From: Sphingomonas gei
GTDB lineage: Bacteria; Pseudomonadota; Alphaproteobacteria; Sphingomonadales; Sphingomonadaceae
NCBI RefSeq assembly: GCF_004792685.1
Contig: NZ_SRXT01000006.1
Coordinates: 124,001-188,000, forward strand
Direction: 5' to 3'
DNA: 64,000 bases
The translations under genes and the position numbers were made by a program. A model generated the notes under the pieces. That model was not told the DNA's origin, did no database searches, and saw only the letters and a program-made list of their open reading frames with translations. Of this stretch, positions 50,695 through 60,219 are shown piece by piece; position 1 is the stretch's first letter; each line of letters begins with the position of its first letter.

Positions 50695-52038
50695 ATGCAA
50701 CGCGCGATGAGGCTGAAATGGCGGCCATCGAGGCTCCCGGAGGGATTCCTCGGGCTTGCCGTAACCGAATATTGGGAGCGTTTCGCGCTCGCGGGGATCA
50801 AGTCGCTGCTCACCCTGGTGCTGATCGACCATATCCTTGCCGGCGATCGTAGCGGCGTCCTGGGCGCCGCTGCGGCCCAGGCCGCGCTCGAGCCGCTGGT
50901 CGGCGCCTTGTCGACTGCGGGGCTTGCGTCGCAGATCTATGGGCTCGCCAACGCGTTGCTGTATCTCTCGGTCCCGATCGGCGGGCTGATCGGCGACCGC
51001 CTCTCCGGACGGCGTGGCGCGGTCTATATCGGCGGGCTGGCGATGATCGCCGGGCTGGCGCTGATGCTCGGCAGGCCGACCTTCCTCCCGGGCCTCGCGC
51101 TTTTCGCGATGGGAGCGGGCACGCTGAAGGGCAATCTGTCGGCGGTGGTGGGCGCACTGTTTGCCGATGAGGGCGAACGCAGGCGCGGTTTCGCACTCTA
51201 TCTCGGCTTTCTAAACGCCGGCGTGATGTGCGGCCCGCTAATATGCGGGGCACTGGCCGTGCTGGTCGGATGGCAATGGGGAGTCGCCGCCGCCGCGGCG
51301 GCAATCGCGACGGGGCTCGTCGGATATCACCGAGCCGTTCGATCGCATCCGCGGCGCGAATTCGAGGTGCCGGACAAACCGTCGGCCGGCGCGAACGGCA
51401 AGGGCGATATCCCGCTGCTCGCGGCCGTACTTCTCGCGGTCTATCTTTGCTTCGGGGCCTATGAGCAAGTCGGCAACATGTTCCTGGTCTGGGCACGCGC
51501 CGAAGCCGATCTCGGTCGGTTGCCGGTGCCGTGGCTGTTCGCGCTCGATGGCCTGTTCACGCTGGCCCTCATCCCCCTGGCGCAGATCGGCCTGCGCGCT
51601 CTGGCGCAGCGCGGCATTGCGGTGGGTGCGCTTGCCCAGATCGCACTTGGCTGCTGCGCTTGCGCGATCGGCAACCTGATACTGGCGATGGCGGAATGGG
51701 GCGGCGAGGGGCCCGTCCCGCTTGCCGCGCCGATCGGCTATCTGCTGTTTCTCGATCTTGCGATCGTGCTGGTCTGGCCGGCGGGGATCAGCCTCGTCAC
51801 GGCGAACGCCCCGGCCCGGCAGATCGGCCTGTGGGTGGGATTTTTCTATTTGCACGGCCTGTTCGCCAATTTGTGGGTCGGCTTCGGCGGGGCCTGGTAC
51901 GAACGCATGGCGCATGCCAATTTCTGGCTGCTCCATGCCGCGATCGCAGGTGCGGGTGCGGGCATTGCGCTCCTCGCCGGCCTGGCACGTCGCCGCGCCA
52001 GATGGCGGGACTACGGTGCGATCACCACCTCGGCGTGA
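50695..52038 (+). CDS. POT-family proton-coupled peptide transporter
   Basis: The product (447 aa) is a 12-14-helix MFS protein of the POT/PTR family. It has the diagnostic ExxER proton-coupling motif in TEYWERFALAGIKSLLTLVLID (Glu-Tyr-Trp-Glu-Arg), and GGLIGDRLSGRRGAVYIGGLAMIAG. The segment LFAMGAGTLKGNLSAVVGALF is the family's KGN-type helix-4 motif. Substrates are probably di- or tripeptides, but not predictable. A GGAGG site precedes the ATG. The 3' end overlaps the convergent DeoR gene by 28 bp. Confidence 0.9.
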   Translation: MQRAMRLKWRPSRLPEGFLGLAVTEYWERFALAGIKSLLTLVLIDHILAGDRSGVLGAAAAQAALEPLVGALSTAGLASQIYGLANALLYLSVPIGGLIGDRLSGRRGAVYIGGLAMIAGLALMLGRPTFLPGLALFAMGAGTLKGNLSAVVGALFADEGERRRGFALYLGFLNAGVMCGPLICGALAVLVGWQWGVAAAAAAIATGLVGYHRAVRSHPRREFEVPDKPSAGANGKGDIPLLAAVLLAVYLCFGAYEQVGNMFLVWARAEADLGRLPVPWLFALDGLFTLALIPLAQIGLRALAQRGIAVGALAQIALGCCACAIGNLILAMAEWGGEGPVPLAAPIGYLLFLDLAIVLVWPAGISLVTANAPARQIGLWVGFFYLHGLFANLWVGFGGAWYERMAHANFWLLHAAIAGAGAGIALLAGLARRRARWRDYGAITTSA

Positions 52039-52766
52039 GCGAAGGCCCGGGCATATTCCTCGCCGAGCGGCTTATCGGTGACCAGGATATCGACATCGCG
52101 CACCGCCGCGGTCTGCATCAGGCCCTGGCGGCCGAATTTCGACGAATCGGCGCCGAGCAACACGCGCTCCGCGGTGGCATAGGCGATCCGGCTCATCGCG
52201 GCTTCGCCCGGATGATAGTCCATCAGCCCCCGGTCCACCCGGATCGCGCCGACCGACAGGATTGCAAGATGCGGGGTGAAGCCCGCGACATAGGCCTGCG
52301 CGCTATGATCGGAAAAGGCGCGATAGTCGTAATCGACCTGCCCGCCGGCGAGGAACAATTTGTTGTGGTTGATCCCGCCGAGATCGTTGGCGACTTGCAA
52401 GGAATTGGTGATCACCGTCAGCGCCCGGCGCTCGACGAGCTGCTTGGCGACGAAGCACGATGTCGTCCCCGAATCGATGAAAACGATCGCGCCGTCATCG
52501 ACGAACTCCGCCGCGACGCGCGCGATGCGCAGTTTCGCCTCTGCATTCTCCTCCATCCGTTGCATCAACGGACCTTCGAACATCGGCGCGGCAAGCCGGG
52601 CACCGCCATGTTCGCGAATGATCGCGCCCTGCTCCTCCAGGGTACGCAGCTCGCGCCGGATCGTTTCGTCGGAGACGTCGAGATCCACGGCGAGCCCAGT
52701 CACCGACAGGGTCATGCCGCTGCGCAACCGCGCGACGATCTCGCGCTGGCGCTCGGAACGTTTCAA
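52011..52766 (-). CDS. DeoR family transcriptional regulator
   Basis: The product (251 aa) has the DeoR HTH at the N-terminus (ERQREIVARLRSGMTLSVTGLAVDLDVSDETIRRELRTLEEQGAIIREHGGA). A DeoR sensor domain with phosphosugar-type motifs follows (FIDSGTTSCFVAKQL, VITNSLQVANDL, LGADSSKFGRQGLM). DeoR repressors usually bind sugar phosphates. The gene is downstream of neither operon; it is convergent with the POT gene, and the TonB receptor lies upstream on the same strand. Its target is unknown, the receptor being one candidate. Confidence 0.92.
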   Translation of the reverse strand: MKRSERQREIVARLRSGMTLSVTGLAVDLDVSDETIRRELRTLEEQGAIIREHGGARLAAPMFEGPLMQRMEENAEAKLRIARVAAEFVDDGAIVFIDSGTTSCFVAKQLVERRALTVITNSLQVANDLGGINHNKLFLAGGQVDYDYRAFSDHSAQAYVAGFTPHLAILSVGAIRVDRGLMDYHPGEAAMSRIAYATAERVLLGADSSKFGRQGLMQTAAVRDVDILVTDKPLGEEYARAFAHAEVVIAP

Positions 52767-52851
52767 TATGGCCTTTCCTCCCCTGATCGTCGCGACGGCA
52801 TAGAGTGCCGCCGCCCACGGAACCGGTCAATCGCCGGGCATTTTCTGTGAA

Positions 52852-52889
52852 GAAAATGAGGGCCAGCCGCGAACGGCCGGCCCTCATGA
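52852..52889 (-). terminator. Rho-independent terminator of the second TonB receptor gene
   Basis: On the minus strand ATGAGGGCCGGCCG and CGGCTGGCCCTCAT form a 14-bp stem with one mismatch around a TTCG tetraloop, followed at once by TTTTCTT. It lies 12 bp after the receptor stop. Stem strength, UUCG loop and T-run make this a confident intrinsic terminator. Confidence 0.9.
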
Positions 52890-52900
52890 AGGTGTAATCC

Positions 52901-55900
52901 TCAGAAGCCTAGGCGGACCTGCACCCGCGCATAGCGTGGCGACTGATACGAGACCGGGGTCCGGAAATTGGGGTTGGCGGCGCCGTTCCCCAGTTCGCCG
53001 AACTCGTTGTACGAGGTGACGGCCTTCGAGTTCAGCACGTTGAACACGTCGAAGCGGATCGAGGCGTCGAGCCCCAGCGTCTTCGGCGCGTTCAAGGTTG
53101 CGCTGACGTCGACCTTGGTCAGCCAGTCCCCGGTGAAGGCAGTGCCGCGCGTGACGACCTTGCCGCCGCAATAATAGCTGTAGCCATGATAGCCATAGGC
53201 CGTCGGATCGACTGCGAAGGGCACGGTGCCGATGCAGCTATAATGCTGGGGCGACTGGACAATCATATTGGCGCCGAGATCGAGGAACGCGGCCGGACGA
53301 TAGCTGCCATAGGCCTTCAGCGTATGGCGGCGGTCGTTCGGCAGATAGCCATAGGCGCCGTTGAGAAATCCGGGCGAGTCGAAGTCCGCCGAGCGGTTGA
53401 CGCCGAGCTGACCGTTCTCCGAGCGCACGCCACCCTCGTAATTGCCCTTGTCCATCGCCCAGGTATAATTGGCCGAAATACCCCAGACGCCGTCGAATGC
53501 GCGATCGAAGGTGAGCGTGACGGCGTTGTAATTCCGCTGGGGCTTGGGATAGCGAAGGTCCTTCGCGAGCAGCGTGGCGACTTGGCTCTTGCCGTCGGGC
53601 AGGGTGATCTGGATCACCAGGTCGCGGCCCGGATTGGCGATCGGCCAGATCGTCCCGCCCGGGAACTTGGCGGTGCAGGCGGCGTCGGTGAAGCCGGCGC
53701 GGACGCAATAAGCGCGCGCGCCGTAATCGGCCGAAATGTCCTCGATCGCATTGGTGAGTTCGCGGTGGGTGAAATAGGCGCCCACCTTCATGCCGCTGCC
53801 GAGCTGATGCTCGCCACCCAGCACGAATTCGCTCACCGATTGCGGCTTGAGCTTTTGGTCGAGCGCGCTGGAATAGTCCGACACGCTGCCGTCGCGGCTG
53901 ACTTCGCAGTTGACGATGCCGGTATCGGGGCAGGCTGCGAACCCGGCGCCGCCAAGGATGGCAGCACCGGCGATCGGCGTGCCGTCGCTATTGAGGCCGT
54001 TGAACACATTGTAGCGCGTGTAGGTGACGACCCCGCCCGCCACGTTCAGGTTGAGATCGCCCGCCATCGGCAGGAAATATTTGCCGAAATAGCCGTACAC
54101 CTTGGTGCTGCGATCGCCGAACACGTCGAACGATGCGCCGAGGCGCGGCGCCCATAGGTTGCCCGATTCGTAATAGGATTTGCCGTCGACGCCCTGATTG
54201 CTGAAGCGATCGTTGCGCAGGCCGAGCTGCAGCGTCAGGCGGTCGCTGAACAGGGACCAGTCGTCTTCGGCATAAAAGGCTTCGTTCTTGACGGTGGTCT
54301 CGCCGTTGTTGGCGTACACCCGCGTGGTATAATAATTGCTGCCAACGGGCACGCCATAGTCGGTGGCGTTCTGCGCGGTTGCCTTGAAGATCTTGTAGAA
54401 GCCGTCGCCGATCGTCTGGTAAACTTGGTTCGACTGGTCGGTCTCGTGATCATAGCCGACCCGCAAATGGTGCGATCCGAACAGCGCGAAGTTGAAATCC
54501 ACGTCGGCACGATAGAATTCGCGCTCGTCGTCGGTCAGGCCATAGGCATCGTTGAGTTTGTTGAGGCCGATGTCCTCGCCCGACGAATTGGTGCGATAAT
54601 CCAGCACGCGCTCGTTAGTGATGTCGAGCGGCAGCGAGCCGTCGCGCAGCTTGTTCTTGCCATAAGCGGCGGACAGGGTGAGCCAGGGGGCGAAGGTTCC
54701 GGTATAGCGTCCGACGAAGTTCTTGCCGCCCGAGCGGCTGTTGGTGCCGCCGGTCTCGGCGCCGATCCGATCATTGGCGCGATCATAGACGACGCTGCGC
54801 GAATGGGTGTCGTTCGAACTGTCGAGATACGTGAATTCGAGATGCTGGTCGTCGGTGATGTAGCCATCGACCTTGACCCCCCAAAACGGACTGTTGTTGC
54901 GCACGCGGGTGCCGTTGTCCTGGTCCGAATCGGGGGTGAAGCTCTCGAACTTGCGGAAATCGTAGAGACCATAGACGAACAGATGATCGCGGATGACCGG
55001 TCCGCTTGCCTGGAGCACCAGCTCGCGGCTCGAACGCGTGGCGTTGCGATTGTCCGAAGTGACGGTGTCGGGCGACGTCGAGCGCAGGCCCTCGGGTTCG
55101 ATCGTGCCCATCACGCTGGCGTGGAACTCGTTCGAGCCCGACTTGGTCACCGCGTTGATTACGCCGCCGGTCGCGCGCCCGAACTCTGCCGGCATGCCGC
55201 CGGTCTTCACTTCCACCGTCTTGTAGAAATCATAGGGGACTTCGACGGGCGAGAGCCCCATGCGGAAATTGGTGATGTTGAGGCCGTTCACGAAATAGGC
55301 GTTCTCGGTGAATGCCGCGCCGCTGATCGTGATCTGGTTGGCGAAGGTGCCGTTGGCGCCCGACGCGCCGCGGGTGACGCCCGGCGACAGCAAGGCGACT
55401 TCCTGCAGCGAGCGCGCGACGGGTACGCGCCGGTCGATCTCGGCTAGGTCGATCACCGAGCCGGTGGTGGTGTCGTTGAAATCGGCGGTGACGACGCGCG
55501 CGCCGCGCACTACGATCTCTTCGCCGGCATCGGCGGCAGTGGCGTCACCCGGCACCAGGCGGAAGCTGTTGCCGCCACCGTTAGCGGCGGTGAGCTGGAC
55601 CCGCGTCTCGGAATATGGCGCATAGCCTGCGGCGGCGACCGCGAAGTCATAGGCGCCTGGAGTGAGCTGGGCGAAGCTGTAGACGCCCGATTCATTGGTT
55701 TCGGCCGAGCGCGCGACGCCGCGATCCGACGATTTGATCGTCACCGTTGCACCGGCGATCGGCGCGCCGTCCGCTTTGGTCACGCGGCCCGAGGCAGTAA
55801 TGTTGGTATAATCCTGCGCTTGGGCAGCGCTTGCAACGATCGCCGTTGCCGGGATCGCTGCTCCGAGCAGCAGCGCAGCACGGATGAGCGCGGCAGGCCG

Positions 55901-55924
55901 CGCGCTTCGCGAAAAACACGTCAC
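52901..55924 (-). CDS. TonB-dependent receptor with carboxypeptidase-regulatory-like domain
   Basis: The product (1007 aa) is an outer-membrane receptor of the Oar-like type. It has a signal peptide (ending SAAQAQ), a CarboxypepD_reg-like domain at ~45-125 (GRVTKADGAPIAGATVTIKSSDRG, ESGVYSFAQLTPGAYDFAVAAAGYAPY), a plug (VPVARSLQEVALLSPGVTRGA, NAYFVNGLNITNFRMG) and a beta-barrel ending QVRLGF. Translation starts at GTG 55924 (AGGGGG upstream); a TTG start at 55957 is unlikely. It is divergent from a secreted phosphoesterase. Ligand unknown, perhaps a peptide or oligosaccharide. Confidence 0.92.
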   Translation of the reverse strand: MTCFSRSARPAALIRAALLLGAAIPATAIVASAAQAQDYTNITASGRVTKADGAPIAGATVTIKSSDRGVARSAETNESGVYSFAQLTPGAYDFAVAAAGYAPYSETRVQLTAANGGGNSFRLVPGDATAADAGEEIVVRGARVVTADFNDTTTGSVIDLAEIDRRVPVARSLQEVALLSPGVTRGASGANGTFANQITISGAAFTENAYFVNGLNITNFRMGLSPVEVPYDFYKTVEVKTGGMPAEFGRATGGVINAVTKSGSNEFHASVMGTIEPEGLRSTSPDTVTSDNRNATRSSRELVLQASGPVIRDHLFVYGLYDFRKFESFTPDSDQDNGTRVRNNSPFWGVKVDGYITDDQHLEFTYLDSSNDTHSRSVVYDRANDRIGAETGGTNSRSGGKNFVGRYTGTFAPWLTLSAAYGKNKLRDGSLPLDITNERVLDYRTNSSGEDIGLNKLNDAYGLTDDEREFYRADVDFNFALFGSHHLRVGYDHETDQSNQVYQTIGDGFYKIFKATAQNATDYGVPVGSNYYTTRVYANNGETTVKNEAFYAEDDWSLFSDRLTLQLGLRNDRFSNQGVDGKSYYESGNLWAPRLGASFDVFGDRSTKVYGYFGKYFLPMAGDLNLNVAGGVVTYTRYNVFNGLNSDGTPIAGAAILGGAGFAACPDTGIVNCEVSRDGSVSDYSSALDQKLKPQSVSEFVLGGEHQLGSGMKVGAYFTHRELTNAIEDISADYGARAYCVRAGFTDAACTAKFPGGTIWPIANPGRDLVIQITLPDGKSQVATLLAKDLRYPKPQRNYNAVTLTFDRAFDGVWGISANYTWAMDKGNYEGGVRSENGQLGVNRSADFDSPGFLNGAYGYLPNDRRHTLKAYGSYRPAAFLDLGANMIVQSPQHYSCIGTVPFAVDPTAYGYHGYSYYCGGKVVTRGTAFTGDWLTKVDVSATLNAPKTLGLDASIRFDVFNVLNSKAVTSYNEFGELGNGAANPNFRTPVSYQSPRYARVQVRLGF

Positions 55925-56332
55925 GATAAATCCCCCTGAATCTGAATTGAGCCTCAATTGGCTAGGCGGGTGCTGGTATCGAGCTGCCTTGGCCCTGCCC
56001 GCCGCCTAGGAGCGTTGCGTGGAACTTTTGTGACAAACGGGCATAAAAACAACAAATATCAGGCAATGCGCTTCGGAATGACGAACTGTCACCAGACTGA
56101 AACATGCGTCAATATCGTGCGGGCACCACGTCGATTGGCCCAGCGCGGCACAGTAAAGTATTTAAATCAGATACTTATTGGGCAACGTGCCGACTCGTGG
56201 CATCATGATTGGTCGCGTTACCGGCTGTGAGCTTTCGTTGGATTTATGTGTATTTGATGTTGAGTCCCGTGATCGCCGCAGATAGAGGGCATCGCCGAAG
56301 CTATAGGCATCCGGGCGGCGCAGGGGACATCG
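55925..56332. other. Non-coding divergent region
   Basis: These 408 bp separate the second TonB receptor from the phosphoesterase gene. They are richer in A+T than average (55990-56200, for example TATTTAAATCAGATAC near 56159) and hold no open frame with coding character. Promoters for both genes are expected here. I saw no clear repeat or operator. Confidence 0.6.
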
Positions 56333-58339
56333 ATGACGAGCATTTCACGAAAAGTTCTGATCGCGTCTGCAGGCTGTGCGGCGATGGTTGGCGGCGGCGC
56401 GCAGGCGCAACGCCCGACCGCCGCCGACACGCCCTGGTTCGCCTCGATCGACGTCGCGCGCTCCGGTGATAGCGACCCGCAGACGATGCGCGGCGCAGTG
56501 TTCGATGATACGAACCGCAATGGCCGGCTCGACGCCGGCGAGCGCGGGCTGCCCGGCGTGAAGGTGTCGAACGGCCGCGAAGTCGTGAAGACGCGCGCCG
56601 ACGGGCGTTATGCGCTGCCGGTGCGCGACGATATGAGCGTGTTCGTGATCCAGCCGAGCGGCTGGCGGGTACCCACCGACCGCAATTTCGTTCCGCAATT
56701 CGCCTATGAGTACAAGCCGGGCGGCTCGCCCAAGAAGCTGCGCTTCGGCGGGCTGCCCGCCACCGGGCCGCTTCCCGGAGCGATCAACTTTCCGCTGGCG
56801 CGCAGCATTGTCGGCCGCGATTTCAACTGCGCGGTGCTGGGCGATGTCCAGGTCTATTCGGGGGACGAGATCGGCTATGCGCGCGATTCGATCGTGCGCG
56901 AACTGGCCGATCGCAAGGGGCCCCCGCCGGCCTGCCTCTTCGCGCTCGGCGATCTCGTCGGCGACGATCAGGGCCTGATTCCGCGGCTCGCGGAAGTGCT
57001 CGGCGCGCTGCGCGTTCCGCAATGGTGGGTGCAGGGCAATCACGACTATGATTCGGATGCGGATCGCGATGCCGACAGCTCGGACAGCTGGCGCCGCGAA
57101 TACGGCCCCGCCACTTATGCGTTCGAAATCGGCGACACCTTGTTCATCGGGCTCGACAATGTCGTCTATCCCTGCGGCGCGGCCGACAATCGCCGCGGCA
57201 CGCGCCCGTTCTGCACCGAGGATCCCCGCAAGACCTATAATGGCCGTTTCACCGACGATCAGATGGCGTTCCTCGCCAATCTGATCGCCCATACCGATCC
57301 CGCCAAGCTGATCGTGCTCGGGCACCACATCCCGCTGGTCGGCTTCGACAATCGCAAGGAATGGGCGCACCAGACCGACAATGCGCCCGAGCTCTATGCG
57401 CTGCTCGAGGGCAGGCGGGCGCTCGACCTGTCGGGCCACAGCCATACGCTCGAGAATCTGGCGCCGGGCGATTCCTATGAAGGCTGGAAGAAGATGGTGG
57501 GAGTCACCACCTTGCCTTTCCGCCATGTCGTCGCGGGCGCGGTGGCGGGGGACTGGTGGGGTGGCGACTATGCCGTCGACGGCATCCCGATGAGCCTGCA
57601 GGGCGACGGATCGCCGCGCGGCTATCTCGACATGCGGGTGCGCGGCACCGACTATCAGCTCGATTATCGCGCGACCGGTGAGCCGCAGGACAAGGCGATG
57701 TGGCTCGCAGTCAATACGCCCGCGTTTCGCGACTGGGCCGCGACGCTGCTCGCGTGGCGCGACGCCGATCGCGATGCGCGCAATCCGGTGCCGCCGCTCA
57801 GCGTGCAGGATCTTCCGGACGAAAAGCTGCTCACCCCTGCCGACCTTGCTGCCGGAAGCTGGCTGACCGCCAATATCTGGCTCGGCGACAGCGCCACCGA
57901 AGCCACCGTCTCGATCGACGGCGGCGCGCCGCTGGCGATGGCGCATACCCAGCAAGCGCGCGGCGAGGATGGCCGCAGCGGGCCTGAATATGCCGATCCG
58001 TTCGCGCTGCAACGTCAGCTGACCGTGGCGCGCACCGCGATCGAGAGCCGTTCGGGCGTTCCCGAGAATCAGGGATTCATCCAGGGCCGCCAGACGCGCT
58101 ACCCGCCGGCGGCGCCGCAGCCGCAGGGCTCGGTGGCGGATCACAGCTCGCATCTCTGGCGCTTCCGCTTGCCCGCGCTGACGCCCGGGGTCCACACCGC
58201 CACGGTCAGTGTGCGCCGGCCACAGGGAGCGCCCGCCCGCGAGAGCCTGATATTCGAAGTGCGCCCGCAGCGCCCGCCGCGCACTTTCCGCTTCGATGTG
58301 TGGAATGCAGCCAAGGACGGGCCTCGCATCCCGGATTGA
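56333..58339 (+). CDS. Secreted calcineurin-like metallophosphoesterase
   Basis: The product (668 aa) has a signal peptide (ending GGAQAQ). An N-terminal SdrD B-like/Cna-type beta domain covers ~50-135 (GAVFDDTNRNGRLDAGERGLPGVKVSNGREVVKTRADGRYALP). A calcineurin-type phosphoesterase core covers ~160-415. All metal motifs are visible: LGDVQVY, ALGDLVGDD, QGNHDYDSD, LGHHIPL and SGHSHTLE. A ~240-residue C-terminal beta domain follows. It probably hydrolyses phosphodiesters or nucleotides outside the cytoplasm. The ATG at 56333 is the natural start before the signal. Divergent from the TonB receptor, it may release its ligand. Confidence 0.9.
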   Translation: MTSISRKVLIASAGCAAMVGGGAQAQRPTAADTPWFASIDVARSGDSDPQTMRGAVFDDTNRNGRLDAGERGLPGVKVSNGREVVKTRADGRYALPVRDDMSVFVIQPSGWRVPTDRNFVPQFAYEYKPGGSPKKLRFGGLPATGPLPGAINFPLARSIVGRDFNCAVLGDVQVYSGDEIGYARDSIVRELADRKGPPPACLFALGDLVGDDQGLIPRLAEVLGALRVPQWWVQGNHDYDSDADRDADSSDSWRREYGPATYAFEIGDTLFIGLDNVVYPCGAADNRRGTRPFCTEDPRKTYNGRFTDDQMAFLANLIAHTDPAKLIVLGHHIPLVGFDNRKEWAHQTDNAPELYALLEGRRALDLSGHSHTLENLAPGDSYEGWKKMVGVTTLPFRHVVAGAVAGDWWGGDYAVDGIPMSLQGDGSPRGYLDMRVRGTDYQLDYRATGEPQDKAMWLAVNTPAFRDWAATLLAWRDADRDARNPVPPLSVQDLPDEKLLTPADLAAGSWLTANIWLGDSATEATVSIDGGAPLAMAHTQQARGEDGRSGPEYADPFALQRQLTVARTAIESRSGVPENQGFIQGRQTRYPPAAPQPQGSVADHSSHLWRFRLPALTPGVHTATVSVRRPQGAPARESLIFEVRPQRPPRTFRFDVWNAAKDGPRIPD

Positions 58340-58433
58340 TAACGCCGCGCCACCTCCGGCGCTTTTGAAGCCTTCGCGGCGTGACCATCTTCGGCGGCGT
58401 GGGCGTGGCAATGGTGCCTTGTCGCGACCAGAA

Positions 58434-58460
58434 CGGGGGAAGGGCGTAGCCCCTCCCCCG
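58434..58460. terminator. Hairpin between phosphoesterase and beta-helix genes
   Basis: CGGGGGAAGGG (58434-58444) pairs with CCCCTCCCCCG (58450-58460), one mismatch, loop CGTAG. It lies 15 bp after the beta-helix gene stop on the minus strand and 95 bp after the phosphoesterase stop, in a convergent gap. The T tract is weak. Confidence 0.6.
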
Positions 58461-58474
58461 ATATGGACCGGCGG

Positions 58475-60016
58475 CTAGGCTGCGATCGGTCCGTAGCTTT
58501 TCCACGTGCCCGGTGAGCCGGAGGCGACACAGACCCAGCCGGCATTCCCGCCGGCCGCCGGCGCGCCGTTCTCGATCACGTCGCCTTGCAGCCACGCTCC
58601 CGTCGTTGGGGCGGCCGAGCCGATGGCGCGGAAGACCCCACCGAGAAAATGGCCGTTCGGGAAGTCGGCCGCGAACTTGCGTGGATTGGCGAGCGAGGCA
58701 CCGGTCGGAAAGCGCAGCACCGTGAACGGAGCGCCGCCGCCCTGATATTGGAAGTCCCACCATTTGGAGGTGGTGTTGTACTGGATCTGCCAGTCGGCCT
58801 GATTGGCCGCGCCGATCGTGTCGTTACTCGATCCCCAGCCGATCGCGCCGTAATTGGGTTGCAGCGACCCGACGATGCCGATTACACTGGGCGAGGCGCG
58901 CCGATTCAAGTGCCGATACGGCGCAGCCACCGACAGGCCTGCAGTCATCACGAAGGCGCGGCTCGTCGGTGAATTCGAGGCGCTCTGCCCGGCAATATCG
59001 CCGATGACCGTGGTGCCGTTGCCGAAATCGGCATTGTCGCCGGTGGTTTCCATTTCGATATAGTCGCCGATGACCGTGTTCGGCGCGGTATCGATCGTCT
59101 TGAACGCGCCGAGCGCGTTGCCCGCCTGGTGGCAGGCGACGTAGGTATTTCCGATCAGGCTTTCGTCCAGGACGCCCCACCCACCGTTCAAGGTGCAGTC
59201 GACTCGCGTGGCGACGCCGGCATTGGCGTCATTGCTTTTGACATGCAGGCCATGGCCGCCGTTCGCGATCAGGTTCACATTGGTCAGCATCCAGAGATTG
59301 GCGTTGCCCTTGACCGGATTGCTCGACGAGGCGGACGCTTCGATCCGCAAGCCGCGGCCGGAGAAACCGCGGATCGTGACGTTCTCGAGCGTCGATGTCG
59401 CCCGCATCCACACGCCGTCGACATTGGCTCCGCCTCCGTTCGAACGGATATACAAATCGCGAAGCCCGGACCCTGCGCCATTCGGATAGGTGCCGTCGGG
59501 CGCGGTTCCCGAGCCGTCGGTATTGGAGGCGTTGATGATGAACGCTGGGACGCCGGCGTCGACCAGAAGAACCGATCCCTGGGCATTGGTGGTGAAGCTT
59601 CCGATCGTCCGATCGGAGACGGCTGCGCTGTTACCCTCACCCTGCCAGATGATAGCACAATGCTGATTGATCGCGCTGGAAAGGCGATAGAATCCCTTGG
59701 GAATGACGATCGTGCCGCCCTCGGGCATGAGCGAATCGTGTGCGGCCATGAAAGCTGCATGATCATTCGTGACGCCGTCGCCCACCGCACCGAACCACTG
59801 GACGTTGAGGGGCAGGGATTTGATGCGGAGCCAGCGGCCACCGCCCGTCGCAGGGAATATCGTTCCGTCGTTCACGGTCGCAGTGGAGCCCGATGCCCAG
59901 CGAAACACGCCGCCACGCTTGAGGTCGCTTACGTTTGCGGCTTGCCCGTCCGTGAGCCCGGAGGTGGCGAAAGACGTCATGTCGGGAATGGTGGCGAAAC
60001 TCAGAGAATCAACCAT
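58475..60016 (-). CDS. Phage-tailspike-like right-handed beta-helix protein
   Basis: The product (513 aa) has no signal peptide. The N-terminus (FATIPDMTSFATSGLTDGQAANVSDLKRGGVFRWASGS) resembles phage tail proteins. The pectate-lyase-superfamily signature NVQWFGAVGDGVTNDHAAFMAA and IPKGFYRLSS opens a long beta-helix (~95-380, e.g. NVTIRGFSGRGLRIEAS, NLIANGGHGLHVKSND). The C-terminal part is a small beta domain (GDVIENGAPAAGGNAGWVCVASGSPGTWKSYGP). It may bind or cleave polysaccharide. There are no phage genes around it. The ATG at 60016 was chosen over upstream in-frame codons. Confidence 0.75.
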   Translation of the reverse strand: MVDSLSFATIPDMTSFATSGLTDGQAANVSDLKRGGVFRWASGSTATVNDGTIFPATGGGRWLRIKSLPLNVQWFGAVGDGVTNDHAAFMAAHDSLMPEGGTIVIPKGFYRLSSAINQHCAIIWQGEGNSAAVSDRTIGSFTTNAQGSVLLVDAGVPAFIINASNTDGSGTAPDGTYPNGAGSGLRDLYIRSNGGGANVDGVWMRATSTLENVTIRGFSGRGLRIEASASSSNPVKGNANLWMLTNVNLIANGGHGLHVKSNDANAGVATRVDCTLNGGWGVLDESLIGNTYVACHQAGNALGAFKTIDTAPNTVIGDYIEMETTGDNADFGNGTTVIGDIAGQSASNSPTSRAFVMTAGLSVAAPYRHLNRRASPSVIGIVGSLQPNYGAIGWGSSNDTIGAANQADWQIQYNTTSKWWDFQYQGGGAPFTVLRFPTGASLANPRKFAADFPNGHFLGGVFRAIGSAAPTTGAWLQGDVIENGAPAAGGNAGWVCVASGSPGTWKSYGPIAA

Positions 60017-60075
60017 GTGGCGTTTTCCTATATTGTCTGGATGCCCGATTCTCATCGGGAACAAATATAGAACGA

Positions 60076-60095
60076 ACGAAATCCTACATTGCAAG
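60076..60095. repeat. 20-bp direct repeat, copy 1 (left of trxB)
   Basis: ACGAAATCCTACATTGCAAG matches copy 2 at 61377-61396 in 19 of 20 positions and in the same orientation. On the minus strand it lies ~60 bp upstream of the beta-helix gene, where TTGCAA could serve as a promoter -35 element and TATATT as -10. Confidence 0.65.
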
Positions 60096-60219
60096 CGAAG
60101 CGCGAGGTCGGGCTATTTGCGGCCATTGCGCACAGCATTGTTCACCCGCCATGCGCGTTCATGTTGATGCGGGAACGCTGTCCACCTAGATGCGGTGTTC
60201 AGCTACTCCGGAAGACACA

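Noticed and set aside
56345..58411. 688-codon open frame antisense to the phosphoesterase
   Set aside because: Shadow of a gene with all metallophosphoesterase motifs.
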